The translations under genes and the position numbers were made by a program. From the NCBI GenBank assembly GCA_029247265.1, contig JAQWLN010000010.1:1-64000 (forward strand): 64,000 nucleotides of DNA, in the 5' to 3' direction. Below, piece after piece: positions 1 through 7,213 of the stretch. Under the pieces are notes generated by a model, which was not told the origin of the DNA, made no database searches, and saw only the letters and a program-made list of their open reading frames with translations. The DNA is from Fuerstiella sp. GTDB taxonomy: Bacteria > Planctomycetota > Planctomycetia > Planctomycetales > Planctomycetaceae. Numbering within the stretch: the first letter of the stretch is position 1; the number at the start of each line of letters is the position of its first letter.

Positions 1-51
1 GCGACTGCTACATGAGGACACCGGTTTCAAACACTGACATGGGCACAGCGC

Positions 52-1167
52 TTACAGCTGGTTCGCCAATTGGAGTGCCAGCAGTGGATATGCTGTTCCA
101 CTGTACGTCACAAAATGCCATTTTTCGGTATTCAGCGAACGCGTCCACCAGCGTCCGGAAACTCGTTGATTTTCCTTTAACCAGCTGAGCCCCCGTCGTA
201 CCGAATCGGCATCATGATTCATACCGGATTGCTGCAGTACAATGAGAGCCAGTCCGGTCATGTGACCATCGCTTGACGGTGTATCGAAGTCTGTTTCGCC
301 ACGAATCTTCTCGGCACGATTGCCACGTCCCCATTGCTCGGGCGCCGCGAAGTTGCGCAGAGCCCAGCCGCCGTCAGGTTGCTGATACTTAAGAATCATC
401 GAAACAATCGCCTGCTCCTGGTCAGTATCAAGAATTCCGTCGAACCGTTTTGAAGCCCAGAGTTTCAGAACCTGTGCGTATTGGTGCGGCGGCTGTGTAT
501 CGCGAAGATATGTTCTTAGTCGGTCAACACGTTTCAGCAATTCCGGATCGTGGATCGAAAGTAACCATTGAGGGAAAGCGCCGACGGCCATCGCAGCCAT
601 CGTCGCTTCCTGGTAAGCACTCGATTCGAATGGAGGCCAGCAGTCGAGCGACTTCCAGGTACCGTTGTCTTCCTGCAATTCGAACATCAACTTCAACGCC
701 GCGTCGGTTTCCGCGGAGGCCTGGTGAAAGACATGGGCGTCCCATTCGGCAAGTCCGGCTGCGGCGTATATCACCTGAGCCGGACGAGTCCCGGTCTTGA
801 GCCGCTTGTGACTCGTCGCCTGCAGCTCCGCCAGCTCATCCAGGAAAAACTGACGCACTTCCGCGGACGGTCGTCCCAGAGAACTGCTCAGACGAGGCCT
901 GATAAACAGATACGTCCCATTGGTATGGCAGGTGATGCACTTTTTCTGTCGTGACCAGCCGACGGCCCCGTCGTCCAGGTGATCTGCCGCCCGCTCAATA
1001 GAAAGGTCACGTATCGCTTCATCTGCAAATGCCGCTGGCACCGTGATCTGTTCAGTTTCATACTGATTCTGCCGCTCAACCTTTAAAGGTTTCGGCTGTG
1101 CATCATCTTCAGCACGGCAGACAGAAACGACAATCAGAAATAAAAACACCGGAATTGTTTGACGCAT
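52..1167 (-). CDS. Exported c-type haem protein with squalene-cyclase-like toroid repeats
   Basis: A signal peptide (hydrophobic stretch FLFLIVVSVCRA) is followed by one CxxCH haem-binding site (CITCH) about 75 residues from the chosen start. The remainder resembles prenyltransferase/squalene-hopene cyclase alpha-toroid repeats, with segments such as QEDNGTW, QQPDGGW and SGRWWTR. I see no DxDD catalytic motif, so cyclase activity is doubtful; a haem-bearing exported scaffold or an enzyme of unknown substrate is more likely. The start at 1167 was chosen because an AAGGTG ribosome-binding-like stretch lies 6-7 bases upstream; an in-frame ATG at 1188 is the alternative. Similar haem-plus-toroid proteins are common in planctomycetes and mostly uncharacterised. 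The gene shares its strand with the next gene upstream (start 2652). Confidence 0.8.
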   Translation of the reverse strand: MRQTIPVFLFLIVVSVCRAEDDAQPKPLKVERQNQYETEQITVPAAFADEAIRDLSIERAADHLDDGAVGWSRQKKCITCHTNGTYLFIRPRLSSSLGRPSAEVRQFFLDELAELQATSHKRLKTGTRPAQVIYAAAGLAEWDAHVFHQASAETDAALKLMFELQEDNGTWKSLDCWPPFESSAYQEATMAAMAVGAFPQWLLSIHDPELLKRVDRLRTYLRDTQPPHQYAQVLKLWASKRFDGILDTDQEQAIVSMILKYQQPDGGWALRNFAAPEQWGRGNRAEKIRGETDFDTPSSDGHMTGLALIVLQQSGMNHDADSVRRGLSWLKENQRVSGRWWTRSLNTEKWHFVTYSGTAYPLLALQLANQL

Positions 1168-1260
1168 CGGCAGCACCTTTCGCCACATGTTTTGATTCTC
1201 TGTGAAACCGGTGTCACTAAAGCACGTCCAGCGATCTTCAGCAACACACACACGCTCTTC

Positions 1261-2652
1261 CTATTGAACCACAAACTGAAACGCAAAGACATCGGCGTTG
1301 TTCAGCGTCAGCCGAAGCCGAACCTCCTGCCCCGCCAGCTTTCCAGATGTTTGCCCTGAAGTCCAGCGAATCCGGTGGTCAACGTTGTCGCCACCAAGTG
1401 GAGCACATTCGAATCCGGGAATTAGTACTCCGTCTGAATCACACAGCTGCACGATGACGGACCCTGCCGATGCACATCGATAATTCAGTGACAGAACAGC
1501 ACCATCAAACACCAGAGGTCGAGTCAGAACTTCGCCCGTACCATTCAATGCAACGAAGCCGTCTTTTCGGTAAGTGAACCGCCGAACTCGGCTGTCGGGT
1601 CCGGTGTAATAAGCTTCAGTCGCGTAAACCGACAGTTCGTCGGGCTGGCCTGGCAATTCCAGCAGGCCGTTTGTCATGTAATTGCTGCGGTTACCATCTC
1701 GATCCGCAGGGGCGGTCTGTGGAATGATGGCGTCGCTGAAACGTTGAAAGGTGATTCCGTCTCGGCTGGACATGAACACAGGTTCGACCTGCTGCGTTTT
1801 TGGCATGTACCGAGTTGGAAATCCGATTCGAATGTGTGGTGCTGAAGGGTACGGACGAATGGCATTTGTGTACAGATGCTGATGCGGAGTGTCCGGATAC
1901 GTAAGTGCGACCGGTGTTGACCATGTAACGAAGTCGTCGGAGGTGCACATCAGAATCGAACGCACTTTGTTGATGAATGTGCGGTGGTAGTCCACGTACT
2001 GTTTTGTCACGGGATCCCAGAACGCGAGATTCTGAGAATCAAAGTAGCCGTCCGTAATCACCGGTTCGTCCTTGATCAGCGACCAGTGAATAGCATCCGG
2101 AGATTTGAAAACGTAAAGCCCCTTTTCCCCCTGCGGCCGCCCTCTTGAGATCGCCTTGTATCGTGCGTCGGCCGAACATTCCGGATTCGCGTCCCGAAAG
2201 GCCACAAAACAATGAGTCCCGATGCCATTCCAGACGATGTTGTTTTCCTTCGAGCCGCCCCATTCGTAGAGACCAAGCTTCGGCTTCGTCCAGTGAATTC
2301 CGTCTTTGCTTTCGGCGTAACAAGTGACCTCAGGATGCGCCGCCTTCATGTCGATGGCATGAGAACCCCGGTAGTACATCCGGTAAATATCTTCGTCCTG
2401 AAAGATTGAGTAATACGCGCACGTATTCCCTTCCCATGGTTCGCCGGTCACAAGGACGACTTCCTGAGCCTCCGGCTGTTGCACCTGCAGTTGCACACTG
2501 TTCGACATGGAATCGATCAGATAACGATCGACAAACAGTTCACGACGAGAACCAATGTCAATCGCGTCAGCGGCAAAGGCTGCACTGCCGTACACAATCA
2601 GACACAAAGAGGGAATCGTGCGAAACAGGCAGTGGAACATTGGCAAATTCAT
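1261..2652 (-). CDS. Exported GH32-like beta-propeller protein (paralogue of 11280-12743)
   Basis: The chosen start gives a signal peptide ending AAFA-AD, then the motif DIGSRRELFVDRYLID that opens this planctomycetal family. The central part has repeated blades of the type YAESKDGIHWTKPKLGLYEW and WSLIKDEPV, typical of five-bladed glycosidase propellers (GH32/43/68-like). The last ~90 residues form a predicted beta-sandwich (from LSLNYRCASAGSVIVQL to the end), as in GH32 enzymes. I cannot assign the catalytic acids, so the substrate is unknown; a secreted glycosidase or glycan-binding protein is an inference. A longer reading frame extends to 2904 but would place non-signal sequence before the signal peptide. 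The gene is divergent from the ECF sigma factor at 2881, with a 228 bp shared upstream region. Confidence 0.8.
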   Translation of the reverse strand: MNLPMFHCLFRTIPSLCLIVYGSAAFAADAIDIGSRRELFVDRYLIDSMSNSVQLQVQQPEAQEVVLVTGEPWEGNTCAYYSIFQDEDIYRMYYRGSHAIDMKAAHPEVTCYAESKDGIHWTKPKLGLYEWGGSKENNIVWNGIGTHCFVAFRDANPECSADARYKAISRGRPQGEKGLYVFKSPDAIHWSLIKDEPVITDGYFDSQNLAFWDPVTKQYVDYHRTFINKVRSILMCTSDDFVTWSTPVALTYPDTPHQHLYTNAIRPYPSAPHIRIGFPTRYMPKTQQVEPVFMSSRDGITFQRFSDAIIPQTAPADRDGNRSNYMTNGLLELPGQPDELSVYATEAYYTGPDSRVRRFTYRKDGFVALNGTGEVLTRPLVFDGAVLSLNYRCASAGSVIVQLCDSDGVLIPGFECAPLGGDNVDHRIRWTSGQTSGKLAGQEVRLRLTLNNADVFAFQFVVQ

Positions 2653-2880
2653 GAGGCTGACTTTATTAGCGAGACGGAAACCAGCAGAATGCAAACAGCA
2701 TCGCAAATTCACCGGCAAACTGAAAGCATGCGTGAACGAAGTGGACCCGTCTCTCCGAAAAGAGCGTCGTCCGTCAGCACACACCCAAATACCCCGGAAA
2801 TCGTGGCTAGCGACACCGTCTGACTTTGTGCAGAATGCTCCTCCCTCGACCATCGCCCTTTCACACAGGTTCATCTGACG

Positions 2881-3450
2881 TTGGACAGCCTTCCCGACAA
2901 TCAACTGATCCAGCTTTCAGTTGAAGGCAGTCTGGAGGCGTTTGATGCGCTGGTGATCCGATATCAGGATCGGCTTGTTCATAGTCTGACCCAGGCACTG
3001 GGATCTCGCGACGACGCACTGGAAATTTCTCAACAGGCTTTCGTGTCGGCGTGGCGCCGTTTGGATTCCTTTCGCCAGGACGCCGCATTCTATTCATGGC
3101 TGTACCGCATCGCGATGAACGCAGCCATCAGTCGCAAGCGTCAGCAGCGACTGTCGACAACGTCACTGGACAACTACGTCGCCGCGTCCGGTCAGTCTCC
3201 TGTCGATCTGAACGTCGATACGAATCCGGAACGTCAGCTGGTGAGTGAGGAACATGTGCAATTGGTACAAGCCGCGCTGGGAAAGCTGGACGAAGAATTT
3301 CGGCAACCGCTGGTATTGAAGGAGATCGACGGGTTTTCTTACGACGAAATCGCAACGATCCTGGCAATTCCAATCGGAACGGTCCGGAGTCGCATTTTTC
3401 GAGCACGGCGGGAACTCACGGAGCAGCTGAAACGGATTTTTCCGGAGTAA
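2881..3450 (+). CDS. ECF-type RNA polymerase sigma factor
   Basis: The 189-residue protein has sigma region 2 at about residues 18-90 (ALVIRYQDRLVHSLTQAL... ISQQAFVSAWRRLDSF... FYSWLYRIAMNAAIS) and sigma region 4 at about 125-183 (LDEEFRQPLVLKEIDGFSY, DEIATILAIPIGTVRSRIFRARREL). This is the standard two-domain ECF layout. The start is TTG at 2881; no in-frame ATG lies just upstream, and an AGG lies about 12 bases before it. No anti-sigma gene is adjacent: the next gene, the SppA-like peptidase, is convergent with only 10 bases between stop codons. Its stimulus and regulon cannot be read from the sequence. In planctomycetes ECF genes without an adjacent anti-sigma are frequent. Confidence 0.93.
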   Translation: MDSLPDNQLIQLSVEGSLEAFDALVIRYQDRLVHSLTQALGSRDDALEISQQAFVSAWRRLDSFRQDAAFYSWLYRIAMNAAISRKRQQRLSTTSLDNYVAASGQSPVDLNVDTNPERQLVSEEHVQLVQAALGKLDEEFRQPLVLKEIDGFSYDEIATILAIPIGTVRSRIFRARRELTEQLKRIFPE

Positions 3451-3460
3451 CGCCGCCCGA

Positions 3461-4513
3461 TCAATCACCGTAAGCGGGCACCCACGGATTCCATGAACAA
3501 TAGTACATGGCCTTGGGAACGGACGCGCTCAGCAACTCATCCCTGAAGGTGTGCTTTGACTGCACGGCCCCGCTGAGGATGACGTCCAGCAATGTTGGTG
3601 TCGTCGAATACTCAATGACTTCGTATTCCGACAGCCCCAGCGACTTCGCAAGAGCTTCCAGCGCCTCTTCCTCGTAGCCCACTTCATCGACCAGACCGTT
3701 TTCGACTGCCTGGCTGGTCGTGTAGATCTGTCCGGTTGCGAGTTTACGAACCTGTTCATCATCAAGCGTCGCGCGATTCTGCTCGATCACGCCGACGAAT
3801 CGATCAAAGGAGTCCTTCAGGATGGCGTCCCAGACTTCCTGTTCCAATTCAGACAGATCGCGAAACGGATTCAGCGATCCCTTCAGTGGCCCGGTCACGA
3901 GTGGTTCCGCAGTCACTCCAATCTTCGAAGCGAATTCAGCAGCGTTGTAGCGAGGTATGATCACGCCAATCGACCCTGTCCAAGTCGTCGGTTCGGCAAA
4001 GATGCGGCCTTCAGTTCCAATCCCCATCGCCAGGTAATATCCGCCTGACGCAGCCAGACGCTTCATGGCGACGTAAATGGGCTTTTTCTTCGCCAGTTTC
4101 TGCAGTTCGTGGTATAGCTGATGGCTGTCAGCGACCAGCCCCCCCGGGCTATCGATGGCCAGCAGCACTCCCTTAACGGCATCGTCCTTCTGAGCCTCTT
4201 CAATCTGCGTCAACCATCGCCGCGTGAAGGGAGGCATGATGGTGCCAGAAAAATTGATCACGGCCAGCTTTGCCGCAGCCGACTCGTTTCCGGAATGATG
4301 GGACTGCTGTACGTCCTGACTTGTCGACGTCGTTTCGACAGCCGTACTCAGCAGCAGCAGCATGTTCATAAAAACGGACGCCATCAGCACGGCCACCAGA
4401 ATTCTGCGGCCTACAGAACGCATCGTGGATTCGCCGGCTTCCACTCGAATGACCACAGAATTCGCTGACACGGACTTGGTGTCGCCAATGGACATCGTTT
4501 CTTCGGTACTCAT
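3461..4513 (-). CDS. sppA: Signal peptide peptidase SppA-type serine protease (S49 family)
   Basis: A membrane-bound protease that degrades cleaved signal peptides or other membrane fragments. The 350-residue protein has one N-terminal transmembrane segment (about residues 38-57) followed by a single S49 domain, so it is of the short bacterial type rather than the duplicated E. coli form. The expected Ser-Lys dyad is visible: Ser156 in AASGGYY and Lys211 in GPLKGSLNPF, 55 residues apart as in short SppA proteins. TGSIGVI and SPGG motifs are also present. The ATG at 4513 is preceded by AGGA 9 bases upstream. The cytoplasmic N-tail (~35 residues) is longer than usual. It is divergent from the YHS-like gene at 4900. 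Confidence 0.92.
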   Translation of the reverse strand: MSTEETMSIGDTKSVSANSVVIRVEAGESTMRSVGRRILVAVLMASVFMNMLLLLSTAVETTSTSQDVQQSHHSGNESAAAKLAVINFSGTIMPPFTRRWLTQIEEAQKDDAVKGVLLAIDSPGGLVADSHQLYHELQKLAKKKPIYVAMKRLAASGGYYLAMGIGTEGRIFAEPTTWTGSIGVIIPRYNAAEFASKIGVTAEPLVTGPLKGSLNPFRDLSELEQEVWDAILKDSFDRFVGVIEQNRATLDDEQVRKLATGQIYTTSQAVENGLVDEVGYEEEALEALAKSLGLSEYEVIEYSTTPTLLDVILSGAVQSKHTFRDELLSASVPKAMYYCSWNPWVPAYGD

Positions 4514-4899
4514 TTACGTATTTCCTGAACAGCGCCGGTGTGTTGCCGACCCCATACTTTTTATTGGGAAATTCTGAACATTGCCCCCGGTCACGATGCG
4601 ACTCAACCGCGATCTCTGACCGCCCGCATTCTGGTGGAAAGCGAGACAGATGTGAAGACAGGCAGCCTGGCCAGGCTATTCGGGTATGGAGATCTGTTCG
4701 GTTTCTAGGCGTCCTATCCGTCACAACAGCAGTTTTCAGCGACTTCCGTTGGAAACCCATTTTTCCAAACAGTCGATACAGATCACGGAGACCTGCATTT
4801 CTTATGTGAGGTCCGCCTGTCATTGCGGGCTGCTGGCCCGGGTGCGTCCACGAACACCGGCGGAATTGCGATACCAGAATGGAATCGGGAAAATTGACA
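4514..4899. other. Divergent intergenic region with a 14-bp perfect palindrome
   Basis: This region separates the divergent sppA-like and YHS-like genes and should hold both promoters. No convincing gene is seen. A perfect 14-base palindrome, AGCCTGGCCAGGCT, lies at 4664-4677, near the middle. A palindrome of that size is expected a few times by chance in 64 kb, so an operator role is only a possibility. Confidence 0.4.
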
Positions 4900-6645
4900 A
4901 TGAGAACTCGAAAAAGTGTTCGACGGTGTCTGCTGGCGGCAACCCTTGCCGGAACGCCAATATATGCAGGTGCAGCTGACAAACCGTCCACTGACACAGC
5001 CACGTCGCAGCAGAAATCGGCAGCGCTGCGCTCGATCAGCGTGTCGGCACTTAAAGCCGTGCCGCAATCGAAACAACCAACATCCGGAATTCAGCCGACA
5101 CAGTATCAGCCCGGTACAGATCAGAGATCCAACGGAACATCAACGGTAAACGGCGAACTACAGAGACTCTTCCATAAAAACGGTCAGTCGATGCCGTCGA
5201 TGCGGACTCAAGATCTTCCGAACACGAATAGTCCAACAATTCGCATGGTTCGGCACAAGAACGACGGCTCTGAGCCAGCGGAATTATCGCAGGAAGAAGC
5301 GGCGAAGAAGCCCGGACTGCTGAAACGATTCCTTAACACATTCAAGCCGAAAAAGTCAGGCGATGGAGAGGAATCTCTGACCGGACAATCAGCCATCCCT
5401 GCAGTTCCGGCGCCGCCTGCCATCGTGTTTGACGGAACCTCGCACGCTCGTCCGAGTAGTACCGGAAATTCTGTGCCGGCACGCGTGACAGGGTATAAAA
5501 AAGGAAATGGTCAATCGATCTTTGCTTCCGGCCAGGCACGTAATGCCGGGGCATCGGCTCACGACACGGCTCAGCCACTGATTCAACAACCCCAGCTGCC
5601 ACCTGGAAAGACACCGCCGGCAAATCAACCTGCAACCCAAAAGCCGCGGGGAAGTGATTCACGTTACCAGGAACCACCACGCGTTCAGGTTCTTAGCGAC
5701 GATGGTTTCGTGGATCCGTTTGGCGATCCGGAACCGGCCGAGAGCAGTGATGCGGTACTTGACCTGGATTCTCTGATCGATGCACTAGGCGATCAAGACG
5801 ACGATGCTCCGGCACTTTCACCGCCGCAAGACAGCCGTGATTCGATTGCTCAGGAAACGGCAGCTGTGCCACGACAATCACCTGAGTCTGAGACGACAGA
5901 CAACCCGTTCACGACAGACATTCGATATGCAGATGAACCGTTGTCTTCAGAACCAACTGACGATTCGACAGCGGCAGCGCCATCCGGCATAGATGCCACC
6001 GATATGCAGCCAGCCCGAACGCTTCCTGCGAAGACTGAGTCTGAACAAAAAACGGAACAGTCACAAAGTGACTTCGGTGAAACAACGATCCCTGAGACAC
6101 AGGCACAAGCCATTGAAGTTCCGTTGTTAGAACGAGAAGAGGCCCTCACCTCATCAACCACGCCAAAAGAAACATGGACACCGTCTGCAGGGGCAGTGGG
6201 CAGCGGAAGAGCACTTGCTGCACCGATCGAGCTGAAGCCGGACCCGGAACGACTTCGCCAGCTGAGCAACAAGGCGCGACGTGAGCAACAGCTGTACCGG
6301 ATCATGTCACGTACGGGACAGGTCGGGTTCAAGGGATTCTGCCCGGTCGTCCTACGTGATCACCGCGAACTCCACGATGGTCGCCAGGAATATCGTTCAA
6401 AATTCGGTTTGAAGACGTACCAGTTCAGTTCGCCTGATGCAAAAGCCGCGTTCGAAGCCAATCCGGCACGATATGCTCCCGCCGGTGGTGGAAGCGACGT
6501 GGTGCTACTGGTCAATATGAATGAAGAGGTTGCCGGAATCCTTGACTTTTCGTTGTGGTATCGCGACCGATTGTACATGTTCCGTTCACGAGAAACTCAG
6601 GCGATTTTCTCGGGCGACCCGGAGAGATACGCAAGTCAGTACTGA
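4900..6645 (+). CDS. Exported low-complexity protein with tandem C-terminal YHS-like domains
   Basis: After a signal peptide (MRTRKSVRRCLLAATLAG...AGA) the protein has about 430 residues of Pro/Ser/Gln/Asp/Glu-rich, probably disordered sequence. The C-terminal ~110 residues hold two YHS-like units: GFKGFCPVVLRDHRELHDGR with YQFSSPDAKAAFEANPARYAP, then EEVAGILDFSLWYRDRLYMF with FRSRETQAIFSGDPERYAS. The first unit keeps one Cys (GFCPV) that in YHS domains may bind metal; the second lacks it. YHS domains often bind copper or other metals, so periplasmic metal handling is possible but not shown. The ATG at 4900 was preferred over 4879 because it starts directly at the signal peptide and has GGGA 9 bases upstream. 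Confidence 0.8.
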   Translation: MRTRKSVRRCLLAATLAGTPIYAGAADKPSTDTATSQQKSAALRSISVSALKAVPQSKQPTSGIQPTQYQPGTDQRSNGTSTVNGELQRLFHKNGQSMPSMRTQDLPNTNSPTIRMVRHKNDGSEPAELSQEEAAKKPGLLKRFLNTFKPKKSGDGEESLTGQSAIPAVPAPPAIVFDGTSHARPSSTGNSVPARVTGYKKGNGQSIFASGQARNAGASAHDTAQPLIQQPQLPPGKTPPANQPATQKPRGSDSRYQEPPRVQVLSDDGFVDPFGDPEPAESSDAVLDLDSLIDALGDQDDDAPALSPPQDSRDSIAQETAAVPRQSPESETTDNPFTTDIRYADEPLSSEPTDDSTAAAPSGIDATDMQPARTLPAKTESEQKTEQSQSDFGETTIPETQAQAIEVPLLEREEALTSSTTPKETWTPSAGAVGSGRALAAPIELKPDPERLRQLSNKARREQQLYRIMSRTGQVGFKGFCPVVLRDHRELHDGRQEYRSKFGLKTYQFSSPDAKAAFEANPARYAPAGGGSDVVLLVNMNEEVAGILDFSLWYRDRLYMFRSRETQAIFSGDPERYASQY

Positions 6646-7213
6646 TTTCGTGCTGCTGCGTCGGCCATCGGATTTCAACAGAGCAGTAAACGTATTGTCG
6701 TCGACGGTACCGACTCGTGAGTGCAGTAAACGGCAGTAGAAGATCGATATTCGAGCCCACTAACCAGCGTGAAACGCTGTAGAGGGTCACGGAGCTCGGC
6801 CGCTCTGTTTCGCTGCAGTCGCACGACGTTTTCCCGTTCCCTGTCGCCAGGCATCAGGCGTCAGGAACGGTTGCTGCCGAACGAACGCCGCAAGACCAAT
6901 CGATTGATCACGCACAGCGGCTCTGCGTCTCCTTGGTCCACACTCCCGGGTCTGCACTGCGCAGCTTCACGATTGTTACAGCTGTCACTGCAGCTGATTC
7001 GGAGAAAGTGACACCCTGCACGCATCATCTTTCCACGGAAACGTTCTGTCACGGCAGTATTCTGTCCCGCTTTGCCGACGTCTTCGTCTGACGGGATGAT
7101 TTTTCTTCCACGCTGCAGCACGCTACATTCCGTGATGTGATTTGCCCTGACGCAGCAGACCGACGTCCAGCCCGCGTCGAAAAGACCTCCGTTTTGTATT
7201 TTGAGAGCCCGCC
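6646..7213. other. 568-base intergenic region, no gene recognised
   Basis: The region lies between two same-strand genes. Open frames here are short and lack recognisable motifs. A small perfect hairpin (CAGCGT-GAA-ACGCTG) sits at 6765-6779, about 120 bases after the upstream stop codon, without a T tract. The promoter of the GDPD-S15 fusion gene is expected in the 3' part, which ends with GAGAG 8 bases before its ATG. Confidence 0.4.
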
